The notes under the pieces: model-generated
Database searches by the model: none
Told to the model about the DNA's origin: nothing
What the model saw: the letters and a program-made list of their open reading frames with translations, nothing else
Made by a program: the position numbers and the translations under genes
Shown here: positions 1 through 9,662 of the stretch, piece after piece
Position numbering within the stretch: position 1 is the stretch's first letter
Layout of the letters: each line of letters opens with the position of its first letter
Source: Nymphaea colorata
Lineage: Eukaryota > Streptophyta > Magnoliopsida > Nymphaeales > Nymphaeaceae
Assembly: GCF_008831285.2 (NCBI RefSeq)
Contig: NW_022205236.1
Coordinates: 1-28,816 of the forward strand
Length of the DNA: 28,816 nt
Direction of reading: 5' to 3'

Positions 1-90
1 CAACCCCAACCCCAACCCCAACCCCAACCCCAACCCCAACCCCAACCCCAACCCCAACCCCAACCCCAACCCCAACCCCAAACCCCAAAA
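1..90. repeat. Left telomere, (CCCCAA)n
   Basis: Perfect CCCCAA repeats run from the first base to about position 80. Two degenerate units with extra A residues (CCCCAAA, CCCCAAAA) follow at the junction with unique sequence. The CCCCAA/GGGGTT unit is that of oligohymenophorean ciliates and differs from the CCCCAAAA of spirotrichs. With the matching repeat at the other end it shows that the window is a whole chromosome. Confidence 0.97.
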
Positions 91-231
91 CAAAGATAAA
101 TCCATCCTCTATATGAATAGGAACAATGATTTCGATTATAATCATCCCCTATACTAAGCCATCAAATCCATCCTTCAAAATCTCGCTTAGCATGGCTGAT
201 GGTGGCTGATGATTGTATATATAACTGTTTA
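91..231. other. Subtelomeric AT-rich spacer
   Basis: AT-rich sequence between the telomere and the first gene. It contains a short direct duplication (GGCTGATGGTGGCTGATGAT near 194-212) and an A/T run (TGTATATATAAC near 215) just upstream of the first ATG that could serve as a core promoter. No coding signal was seen. Confidence 0.5.
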
Positions 232-3200
232 ATGAACATCGTAGGGTCAAACAATTCGAAAAATGTCGTATCTCTGGAGTAGCTGGTGCCTCAGCACGAC
301 TGTCTGAAGCTGCTGATCCTCCACACGCCCTACACCCTCGTCATCGACACCCTCAGTCTCTGCGTCAACCTGGTCAAGCTGGACCTCTCCAAGAACAACC
401 TGCAGGCCTTTCCGCACCTCGGAACCTCACCAGTCTCAAGTTCATGTTCATCCACTAAAATCGTCTCGATATCACTGCGCTTCGAGGCATCTTCGAACTC
501 AATGGCAAGAAGTCGCTACTCTCGGATAGCATCGTGTGGGTCACCTACTGGGGAAATAAAAACGCCTTCATCGGAAGACATTACATAGCCAATGAGACTA
601 GCGCCATAGCAGTTGATAGAAACATGGTTGTCCAATTATAAAAATCACCTAATTTTCCCTTTCGTTCGCCTTAGCCTTTCTCACCAGAAACCGATATTTC
701 CGTCTTCCTTGATAAGAAGAACACGGCTACTCGCTTCGCGTCTTAGGAGGAATATATGCGTGAGTTGTGGCTGGAGATGAGGGAGTTGCGAAAGATGCAT
801 GAAAAACTATTCCCGGTAATTAAGCTCCAAAAAGTGTTCAGAGGGTGGATCATCAGAGAAAGATCGCAAAGGATCACCAGAAAGAAAAAGGAATTCAATA
901 AGATCCTAAGGTAGTTTTTCTTGGGATGGAAGCAGTTCTCCAAAAGGCAGGCAAAGCTTCGAGCAATTTTGTCCAAGAATAAGAAGGAGTTTTTGCTGCT
1001 GGACCTCAAGGAAATGCGCAAGCAGGAAAAGATATACCGGATGATATAGATTGCCAGGGAGGTGAAGAATAGATCATTCAATCGCAAGAATTCGCTTAAA
1101 AATTAGATTAGATTTTACAACATCGTAAGGCAAAACTTTCTCATGATGAACAACCTCTACAATACTCTCGAAGTTTCGCTTTCGAAATCGGTTTACATAC
1201 ATAAAAACCAATGGGATTTCTTCACTAATAACGTCATGCCTTTCTTGGTTTGGTCAATAGCGAAAAGGCAATCCCTCTGTCTAACAACTAGTTTTGCCTT
1301 CATTTACTGTATTAATTTTACTCAGGCTCGAGATAATTCATCAAGATCGTGCAAACTAATATGAAATCGATGGTTTATTTCAATACCAGTGCTCAAGCCA
1401 AAAAGCAAAGGAAACCCTTCCTATATGGATGTAATCTCAAGCCAGTCTATGGCTCATACCATATATCGGCGAGAAAGGCTTTGGAACAGAAGGAAATAAT
1501 AGAGAAATAGAAGCAAGAAGGACTATTGGAATAGAAGAATTAATTAAATTCGAAGGCAGCCAATTATTGCTTAGGGATATTGTGCGTGGAGTCTATTTTT
1601 TCAATACAGGAAGGCTGTAAGGTGGAAATCCGAATCATGAAAGAATTCACGTCTTTACGGAATTCACATTGAAAAAAATTGCCTCAGTAACAAAGATCCA
1701 AAAGGTATGGCGAGGCTACTCCTTCCGCAAGAAAAATTAAGCCCACTTAAAAGTATTGCTAAAGATGCAGCGAGCAGCTATTATCATTCAAAGGTGGGTC
1801 CGTAAGCTTCCTAACTACCGAAAGAAGAATTTCCTTTATTCTGCATCCAAGCATTTATAGACCGTAAAAGAGAGCACTTCTACGTTGAGACTGAAGAATA
1901 TTTTTCCTTTCTGAAGGGAAAGGAATCAAAGCGAGAAGGATTCAGCTTTGCAGAGCTCGACTCATGCGTCTACATCCACTCCTAAAGCAACGCTCTTTCT
2001 CTTTGCTGGAACAGCCATAGCTCATAACCGCAAACCATCATCAACATCAGTATGAAGAAATGGCTTTTCAACAGCCATTCCTAGCTAATAAGGTAGGATT
2101 GACTAACGAACAGATCGATGTAAAGACTATCTACGATCAAAACAAGCACACTCTTTCCACTACTCTCATATCTTTCATTACGGGACAGTCTCAAGCATGG
2201 TAACAAAGGGCAAAAAAAGTTATCTGTAGGTCAAATGCACGAGTAGGAACGAAGCAAGTTCAGGATATTCGTTCTTTTGATCTGCAGTACCATCTAAAGC
2301 AAAAGAGCAGGCTGAATATATACGATTCCTCTCATTTTCGGCAAAGGTAATTGGCTCTTCGGAAGGAAATAGGCAAAGAGCAAGTCAACTTCATCTGTAA
2401 TGAAAGTTTCGCCCTGATCAAGTTGTGTGAGCTACGATTCCAAAACGAGCCAAACGTCAATTTGCACATCATCAGCAATCGTTACTACTTCCAGGCCGAA
2501 GAAAAGCCTCTCAAAGCTGAAGAAAAGTTCTTCATCTATACTTACACTCCTCCAGTCGAGCAAAAGACTGAAGCGGAGCATCCGCAAGAATAGCCTGTAA
2601 GATTCATGACTTAGCAATCACGGAGTTATCTTGGCCATTTCCGCATGATGACATAAAACGTCTTGTAATCCTAAGGGGTGCGTAAGGAAAGCTAGGGGAC
2701 GGGCAAGATACGCATAATGATAAAAAACGTTCGGTGAAGCAGTACAAGATAGACAACGGGCAAAGGCAAAGAAGGATCATCCCAATTTCATGCTTGACAG
2801 TCTGAGCATGAACGATCGCCTTACCACACAGCCTGATATACTCCTCACGCAGCCTAGCAACCAGGAAAATAGTGCGTATTAAAACAACCATGATCCCTCT
2901 TTGGAGCGGGAAAGAAGCGAAGCGCAAAAGGACAATATGAAGGTGAAGCAGAGACTGACTTACATTGAGAAGCGAAATAACTCATTCAAGAGAAAATAGG
3001 AGGAGAATTTCACCAAACGATTCGTCAATCTCGGCAACTTCATCCAAAACCAATACGCTAACGACTACCGCCGACGGATAAAGACGGAACTGGAGTGCAG
3101 GGCTGCTGATTCTGCCGAGCAGGTGAGGAGAGAAATCGAGCACACGCAGAGCCAGAAGATCCAGGAGAACCAGGAGAAGCACAAGCGGATCAGGTAGAAG

Positions 3201-3397
3201 CACAGCCAGCACAAGGAACTATCGAAAAAACGCAATCGCTGATGCGGGAACACTCCTTGCAGATCAAAAACGGAGTGATTGAGACTCGCGATAAGAAATT
3301 GAAGGAAAGGGCGAAGCTGAAGCGTCTCAAGGTGTCGTTCGCCGAGGAGTGTTACCCTCTAGCCTCCAAGCACAAAAAGCACTAATATTTTCCATGA
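232..3397 (+). CDS. Leucine-rich-repeat and IQ-motif protein
   Basis: With UAR read as Glu, an open frame starts at ATG 232 and ends at TGA 3395-3397, about 1,042 residues. The N-terminus carries leucine-rich repeats (KLDLSKNNLQAFPHLG near residues 45-60, then an HENRLDITAL unit). The middle has IQ-like calmodulin-binding motifs (IKLQKVFRGWIIRE near nt 830-870, TKIQKVWRGYSFRKK near 1690-1735, AIIIQRWVRKLPNYRKK near 1777-1830). The C-terminal third is a charged, probably coiled-coil region. Two 20-nt introns restore the frame (1248-1267 and 1968-1987). Single-base losses are needed near 421, 1632, 1855 and 3226, and one unresolved frame change lies in 2640-2740. LRR+IQ proteins of this kind are typical of cilia and centrosomes (LRRIQ/CEP97-like), but orthology is not established. 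It may be more than one gene. Confidence 0.65.
1248..1267 (+). other. 20-nt intron in LRR-IQ gene
   Basis: GT...AG segment of exactly 20 nt (GTTTGGTCAATAGCGAAAAG). Its removal joins the frame ending ...MPFL to a long open frame continuing through the IQ region. Unspliced, the frame hits TGA near 1362. Confidence 0.65.
1968..1987 (+). other. 20-nt intron in LRR-IQ gene
   Basis: GTCTACATCCACTCCTAAAG, exactly 20 nt. Removal joins ...AELDSC to QRSFSLLEQ and keeps the reading frame open to about nt 2,700. The unspliced frame reaches TGA near 2100. Confidence 0.7.
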
Positions 3398-3500
3398 TCA
3401 TTCTATCCTCAACACATTATATTCTTATGTGAGAAAGCCATTGAATTGAAAGCAAAGTCAATATATTGATGACGTTTGATTGCTACACTTATATATACGA

Positions 3501-4294
3501 TCAGAAGAGATGGTCGATATTTTTTAACAAGAGGTAAAGCAAGACAAACAAGACAATAAAAATTCTAGTCTTCTTTGATATAACTGGAGACTAAAGACTG
3601 CACTAGAAGAAGACCCATCCAGGGCCCACTAATTTCAACCCATGACTCGCACTCTCGGCTTGGATTGATTTGCTAAATGCCAGTACTTCCCCAGATTTGA
3701 GCGTGAATGGCTCGCCCATCCCCAGATACTTCTCGATGATCGGCGATTCTAACTTAGCGTATAAATACTTGCTTGCAAGGCTACTTTCTGGTTGTTCTTG
3801 AAGAAGTCCTCGAGCGATCCTGCCTTTTCCTTATAGTCCACCAGCACGTGATTGCTCAGGCTAGCGTGATGAGAGCCATTTTTCTCAAGGGAATACTTAG
3901 AAACAAACAAATGCTGGTTGCTAATGTACAGGCTTTCCTTGTATACCGACATATCGAGGATCAAGATCGGTCCTTGGTTGCTATGGTGAGTCAGGCCCAC
4001 GATTTGCATCTGTTGCGATTTGTTCCTCCATAGGAACATGCTGGGCCTTCTCCTGAGTCTATCCTTCCAGCCGAAGGGACTCGTGTAGCCAACGTGCTCT
4101 TCCTCGGAGCTGTTGGTGTATACCACGTTACCGCATATGTAGTTTGAGCAGTTGGGAGGGATGGAGATCTGGAGGAGCTGTCTGCTCTGGCCCTCGCAGA
4201 GGATCGAGAAGTGCTCTATGTTTAGAGCTTGTTGGATCTTTTGAGGGGATGAATACGCGAGAAACTGGAGATCCAGTCGATTGTTATCGGCCAT
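3501..4294 (-). CDS. AIM24-family protein (probable)
   Basis: A 257-residue protein after removal of one 20-nt intron (3749-3768). Start chosen at the ATG giving MADNNRLDLQ; TGA at 3501-3503. Features fitting the AIM24/DUF124 family are a central strand set with ILILDMSVYKESLYISNQH followed by LFVS, a short repeat-like GEP..LKSGEVLAF segment, and a C-terminal GLKLVGPGWVFF resembling the family's GPG-[VK]-hydrophobic element. Family members are beta-rich; in yeast Aim24 is a mitochondrial inner-membrane protein linked to MICOS and respiratory-chain organisation. No obvious presequence was seen. The frame is open upstream without TGA as far as the HTH gene (start 5077), so a fused gene cannot be excluded, but the joining 320 nt is AT-rich and featureless. 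Confidence 0.55.
3749..3768 (-). other. 20-nt intron in AIM24-like gene
   Basis: On the minus strand GTATTTATACGCTAAGTTAG, exactly 20 nt. Removing it joins ...VALQA to a KSPIIEKYLGMGEP stretch and reaches the GPG element in frame. Confidence 0.8.
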
Positions 4295-4616
4295 GATGAT
4301 ATCGATTATGTGTGAATCTATTATTATCGATTGGGATTCCTTACGAGCTATCAAGCTATGCAAAAATAAGGGAAAGTAATGATGCTTTTGTAATGATCTT
4401 TGCAGAGACGTTGAATTTGCACATAAAAATGCATTCCTTCGGTTTTTACTCGAAAAAGGATGCCCTAAGACGATTGGCCATACAAATGCAATACCCCAGT
4501 TCTTGGCATTTGAATTCATGCCGTTGTAGTCATTTAAACATTCAAAAACATTCCTCTTGATATGTGGCTATTTTAAGCCTTTGTTATACGTGCTCACTCT
4601 GTAGAAATCACATGTA
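4295..4616. other. AT-rich spacer between AIM24-like and HTH genes
   Basis: About 320 nt of AT-rich DNA. The minus strand happens to be open (no TGA) in the frame linking both neighbours, but the translation has no recognisable motif and few Glu codons. Best read as 5' flank of the AIM24-like gene. Confidence 0.45.
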
Positions 4617-5077
4617 TCAACAATCACAATCCGACAATCCCACTTATTACTCCACTTTTAATCTCCGTCCGCCGCCAATCGAGCATTCGATTTCTATATT
4701 CCTATCAGCCTGCTCCGGCTGTCCCTATACTCTGCCCTGAGCATCGAGGTGGCTGTGTTGCTGAATTGCTTGCGATTGTTTTTGCGGAACCTGGTGAAGA
4801 TCTTCTTGGCGGTGCAGTAGGGGATATTGGTGAGGACTGATGCCTTTGATATCGTGATAAGTACTTCTTTGATCTTGTAATTTTGGGTGACTACCAAGTA
4901 GATAAGTCTTTATCTTTGCTCTGGAGATGTGCGGGCATGCTTGATCCTTGCCTGCTCTCCCTGTTTCCCCTATGGCGCCACTGGCAACTAGTTGGTCTTG
5001 ACGCAGAAGTGGCAAAGGCCGATTTTTTGGTGTCTCTCCACCTCCTCGAGCTTTACGCTGGCATCCATTCTCTGCAT
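4617..5077 (-). CDS. Small helix-turn-helix protein
   Basis: Starts MQRMDASVKLEEVERHQKIG. Early cysteines CHFC (a possible zinc half-site) are followed by a basic segment and a probable HTH near residues 60-95. The last part, NIPYCTAKKIFTRFRKNNRK, resembles the recognition-helix segment (STAK-x2-[IV]...R+N) of homeodomain-like/Psq-type DNA-binding domains common in ciliates. A nuclear DNA-binding role is inferred. The 3' end is uncertain: the first frame has no TGA before the AIM24-like gene, whereas one single-base shift near 4700 would end the protein at TGA 4617-4619 (about 153 aa). The HTH match is by eye only. Confidence 0.5.
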
Positions 5078-5266
5078 TCTAAACAATCAAATAAGGCTCA
5101 TGAATAACTCAGGATTAGAGGAAAAATAATATTCAGAAAATATAGGCCTTACATCAACGAAAATTCTTACCGGAAATCTGAGGAGGCTAATTTTGGGGTA
5201 TTTTTAGAGAAAGCGTTTTAGTGTCAGGTGAAAAAATAAGTAATCAAAGTAGTGGGGTCATTGGGG

Positions 5267-6163
5267 TCATTGCTGGTTTGCGTTGACTGATTGAAGCATC
5301 AGCTATGGTTCGGCCTTGTAGATAATGGATTGGACTTGTTGGACATGTTCAATCTTTATCTATGATCTGTGAGAATCGCTATGCTCTCTGATGAGGATTT
5401 ACTGGTGGTGATTCTCCTCAGACATGCCCTTTCTCTCTTCTCTTTTTTCGTAAAACCTTCTTTCTGACTCTGGCATTTCCCGTATGATGCGGTCCACCTG
5501 TTGCCGATAGCTCTCGCTCCCATTCTCCATCTCCAGTATTTTCATCCTATCATTATATCTGCACGTAAGCACCAAAAGCAAGATAAAGGCCACCAGACAG
5601 AGCACAAGCATTGCCAGACTGAGGATCCCCAGAGCCAATACCTAAGCATGCTGGTAATCGATGTGGCAAGAGCCTTTGTGAGCGTGGATGAGGATTTGGA
5701 GGTAGGAATTGAAGGGGACGTATGAGGCGAGGATACCCGCGACGATGAGGAAGTAGAGGAAGGCAATTTCGCTGATTTTGGGGTGGTAGCGTTATAAGTT
5801 TTTGTCCTTTTCGTGGTAATGCGATTATAACCCTTCTATTCCGGTTTCTTCTCTTTCCTCTCCTTGGGATTTCGTGCACCCAAGGAAGCACAAAATCGAA
5901 ACGATTGTTACTATCGCCATCAGATCCGATACAAGGGCGAGGACGAAACAGATCTGCAAAGTCACTCCTATTGCCTCTTTAAAACGATGGTCGGTATATG
6001 TCTATTGGCACCCATCAGCCACCGAGATGACTGTGTCCTTGCCGTTGATGTTCTTGAAACCGCTGTAGCCGAGCACGACTTCGGTGACGATGGTTGCAGT
6101 GGCTACACAGGCAACGAGGAATGCGATGGCCATGATGGTCTTTATTACCGTCTAATTTTTCAT
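5267..6163 (-). CDS. Four-pass membrane protein, unknown function
   Basis: An uninterrupted 298-codon frame from ATG 6163 to TGA 5267-5269, without intron or frame break when UAR = Glu. Four strongly hydrophobic segments are evident: around residues 8-30 (IMAIAFLVACVATATIV), 65-95 (LQICFVLALVSDLMAIVTIV), 133-158 (IAFLYFLIVAGILASYV) and 178-202 (LGILSLAMLVLCLVAFILLL). Cysteines occur in both predicted loops. The long C-terminal tail is rich in Glu, Arg and Ser and probably cytoplasmic. The 4-TM topology is shared with claudin-like and tetraspan proteins, but I see no diagnostic motif (no CCG, no W-x-GLW), so no family is assigned. Confidence 0.75.
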
Positions 6164-6278
6164 TAATTCGCTCTCCCTCCGTAATTAACTTATTAACTTC
6201 ATAGCCTTTACCCCTTTCATTTCTATGAGAGTGGACCTTAACGGATACTTTTATGGTTTAAAGAGAAGTAAAGTAGGA

Positions 6279-8159
6279 TCATTTGGGTGGAGAGCAGATG
6301 AAGATTATTTCCTTCAGCAGCTAGCAAGCAGTCCGTCTGTGGATGTTCTTATCGAGACAGCTCACCTCTAAGTCGATGTATTGCGTCTGGTTGTTGGTGA
6401 TTGTCAGCATTAGCTCCGTCTAAAATAGTCGGTATCTTCTCTGCAGTTTTTTCTTCAATTTTTGCCCCTAGAACATTCTGGGAATCTTACTGGATCTGGC
6501 TTTCTCCATCATTTTCTCGAGGTACGCCAATTTGGATATGAGGTATTCATAGCAGGGGACATTTTTATTCTCCAGTTTTATCATTTTTGTCAGTTTGAAC
6601 GTCAGTTTCTAGGCCTCAACTGCCGAATCGGGCAGAGGCTAAAGCAGCTTGACGTGACCGATCGGCAGCACAAAGGATTACTTTGATGTTGGAGTGGAAA
6701 GGGTGAGCTTCAGGGGCTATAGATAGTGGGTCAGCTTGACTGTGAATTAGTATTTGTCCTCGTTGAAATCGCAACTGAGATTGGGATTGTCCATATCCAC
6801 CGAATAATCAGAAAGGGAATCGTCCTCCCCCTAGAAAGTTACCCTGATCTTTATCTTGCTTCCCTTGGCGAGAGCCAGACAGTATATGGCTTCCCTTTTG
6901 TCCTTCTTGAGGTATATCTTTTCGTCGAAGCAGAGCAGCGAGTGTCTGAAGGTCTGCAGCTGGCTTCCCCAAGTTTGATGACCTGTTCGAACAGATCGTA
7001 CTGTTTGTAGCTGAACTATTGCTAGAGGGGAAGCATCTAGAGGTTGGGAAGCGTTTTCATCATTTGCAGATTGGCGTTCGGGCTTAAAAGTCGCCTTGAG
7101 GACCTCTTGGTTGAGCGGTCGTCGGTGGGGATGTCCTCAGCAGCTAGAGGGCGCAATTTTTTGGGAGTTTATATAACGGTTTATTCTCCTTCTTTTCTGC
7201 CCTTTCCCTTCTCTGCTCTTTCTAGTTCCTTCTTGGCTTCTCTTTCCCTCTCCTTGTTGCACTTTGACTTGACTATTTGTATGTCGTCCTCGAGCACCTC
7301 CATTTTTTCCTTCAGCCGATAGAAGATGATGGATTCCTGGAAGGGCCTTGAGCTGTAGGACTTCAGCTTGTTCTCCATCATGTTTTCCAGCTCGCTCATC
7401 TCCTCCTCGAGGGATATCTCGAAGCCGGTCTAGAAGAGCCCGTCCCTGATGTTCGATTTGGACTGCAGGACGTAGAGTCTTTCCCTCATTTGCTTATTCG
7501 AATGCTCGTGCCTTCCTGTGTCTCGGTGGTCGATTTTGCCGTCCATCCTCAATTTGCAGTTCTAGCAGTGGCAATTTTCCTCGTTCTCATCGAGTCCCAG
7601 TGCCTTGATGATGCGGTAGGAGATGATGATCTTGTCGACGTTCATGAACTTGAATTCCTCGCAGCGGATGCCGAGTTCCTTGACTGCGAGTGCGAAGGGG
7701 GAGGGCAGGGCGGGGTCGTAGAAGTCGTCGGGCAGCCACATCCCCATGATGAACAGCATCTCCCTGCAGAACTGCTGGATCGGCCATACCGGTCTCAGCG
7801 GTGCTGGTAGTCCTCCAGGATCTTCTCGCGGAAGACCGGCAGCAGGTACGCAATGAATTTCTCGTAGATGTGTAGATTTCCGATGAGGAGCAGCGTGGTG
7901 ACGAACTAGGTGGGGGGCAAGTTACTCGTGAGGCGTACTTGAGGACGTTGGTGTTCATTTCCGTGCTGAGGATGTTCCTGAGGTGCGCGAAGATGCAGTC
8001 GCAGGTGTCCTCCTGGGCTTTGAAATCGCCCCTGACCATCAGCAGGATGTACTCGTAGACGTCCTCGTCGTTCTTGGACAGCGCCCTCACGAAGTTGGAC
8101 AGCTTCTTCTGGACGCCCGATCCCAGGGAGGTGATTTCGGGGTTGCGCTAGTTCTTCAT
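6279..8159 (-). CDS. Conserved-looking 620-aa protein of unknown function
   Basis: Starts at ATG 8159 and ends at TGA 6279-6281. One 20-nt intron (7906-7925) joins ...LKYASR to FVTTLLLIGN. Two single-base losses are needed, near 7800 (before PLRPVWPIQQ) and in the G4 run near 6967-6970. The N-terminal half looks globular and helical. A CHC-x2-C group (ENCHCENCKL) lies near the middle and could bind a metal. It is followed by a Glu/Lys-rich coiled coil (LEEEMSELENMMENKL onward). The C-terminal third is beta-like (YLKKDKREAIYCLALAKGSK, IKIRVTFEGEDD). I do not recognise the family. It is divergently arranged with the MORN gene across a 292-bp spacer. Confidence 0.6.
7906..7925 (-). other. 20-nt intron in the 620-aa unknown gene
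   Basis: Minus-strand GTAACTTGCCCCCCACCTAG, exactly 20 nt. Without removal the frame does not continue into FVTTLLLIGNLHIYEKF. Confidence 0.85.
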
Positions 8160-8451
8160 GGATTTAATTTATTGCAAGTATCGGCAGCGCTCCCGCCTTT
8201 TTCTTCCGTAATCTGCCCATATTCGCCCCCTTTGCAGGTGGCATTATCGCTAACCATTATATATTTTGATCTTTGCAGGCAATTGCTGTGATCGCTATAA
8301 ATTCCTTCATCCGAACCCACCCCAAATAATAGTTTATTCCTTCTGCTTGGGGGATCGGAGGGTGATTTATCTCTGGTTTTGCTTTTGCGGGGCTGGGGTG
8401 GGCGAGTTGGATATAAATGTGATTTCATCAGGGTTTTATAAGTAGTTTGTA
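8160..8451. promoter_or_regulatory. Divergent intergenic region
   Basis: 292 bp between two divergently transcribed genes. It contains several TATA-like strings (CATTATATATTTTG near 8255, GATATAAATG near 8411, TTTTATAAG near 8433) and a GC-rich patch, and presumably holds both promoters. Motif matches are by eye. Confidence 0.4.
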
Positions 8452-9641
8452 ATGGGCACACAGTAGAGTTGCTGCGCGGATTTACCCCACAACAAGGACG
8501 ATACCGACGCTCCCGACCCCAGGCACCTGAAGCTCACGCTTTCCTCCTCCGGCAAGTACCTACCCTGCCAGCCCTACCAGGTCGCAGAGCTGGCCAATGC
8601 CGCATACCGGCAGCTCTTTCACCAGTTTGCCGGCAGTAAGTTTCTGGATGTCCAGCTGCCGCCCGACTCGGAAGGAGTGAGCGAGCTCGAGGGATACTAC
8701 AAAATGGCCAATTTCGATGCTTGCTACCATGGCGAGTGGAGGGATCACCATCCCCATGGAAGAGGCATGGCTACCCTCGCCAATGGGGCATTACTTGTTG
8801 GGACGTTTGTGCAGGGGTCTTGCACCGGTGACTACAATTATTTCTTCTTCAGGGACGGTTCAACTTACACCGGAAACATTATCGGTAACCGCATATCTGG
8901 CAAGGGCAAGCTGACAACTTCAGGCCTGGTCTACAAGGGGGAATGGCACGACAACCTGCCCCACGGAAGCGGTTCCGAAACCTACGCTAACGGCGACAAG
9001 TTCATCGGAACTTTCGAGAGGGGGGTGAAGCAGGGCGAGGAGTGCATTTTTACATGGGCCAACAACGAAAACTTCCTCGAGTATCGGGGCGGCTTCTGGA
9101 GCGGACGCATCCAGGGCATGGGAACGCTGACCCTCCGCGACAAGACAGTCATCCACGGGTTTTTCGACGGCAACTGCATCAGCAATCTCACCCTCACCAA
9201 CAACAAGGTGAAATTCATCGGTAGCTTTGAGGTCGGCAAGGCGAGTGGCAAAGGCACGCTCTAGATCCCATAGTACAAGGAAAAGTACGACGGTAATTTC
9301 AAGGAGGGGAAGCTGTACGGGCCCTGCAGGATCAGGGACGCAAGGTAGAGGGAAACGGATGTTTACTTCTTCGAGGGGAGGCAATTCAAGCGTCTCAGTG
9401 GGCTTTCCGACGAGTAGGCAATGAAGATAACTCGTATCGTATAGGGGGCTTACAATTCCGCAGCAAAGCACAGCGATGCGTTGGCATGTACACAAGTTTT
9501 CACATAGAGATAAGTCAGGACCTGGAGTAGGACTACGAGTGTCGTTTCGTGGAGCCATTCGAGAACCTCTTCAAGTACCACAGTTACGTTGCGATTAATG
9601 TCTACGACAAGGTGCTGCTGGTGCGTTCCAAGAAGTGCTGA
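8452..9641 (+). CDS. MORN-repeat protein, N-terminal lipidation likely
   Basis: A 389-aa product after removal of one 20-nt intron (9488-9507). The length then divides exactly into codons without any correction. The N-terminus MGTQESCC fits N-myristoylation (Gly2) plus palmitoylation (CC), suggesting membrane anchoring. From about residue 85 to 300 come roughly eight MORN repeats (for example YHGEWRDHHPHGRGMATLAN, YKGEWHDNLPHGSGSETYAN, FIGSFEVGKASGKGTLE). MORN arrays are scaffolds, often binding phospholipid or organising the cell cortex and ciliary structures. The C-terminal 70 residues, after the intron, have no clear domain. TAG/TAA codons in GTLEIPEYKEKYDG are read as Glu. Confidence 0.88.
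9488..9507 (+). other. 20-nt intron in MORN gene
   Basis: GTACACAAGTTTTCACATAG, exactly 20 nt. Removal gives ...SDALAEISQDLEEDYECRF and a clean TGA at 9639. Confidence 0.85.
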
Positions 9642-9662
9642 TCTACTTATATTATTTTTATC

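Noticed and set aside
7587-8090. Minus-strand frame with Ser/Arg-rich tail after YASRVTCPP
   Set aside because: Result of reading through the 20-nt intron at 7906-7925; the spliced frame is continuous.
8920-9558. 212-aa minus-strand frame opposite the MORN gene
   Set aside because: Shadow of the GC-rich MORN coding sequence; no motifs.
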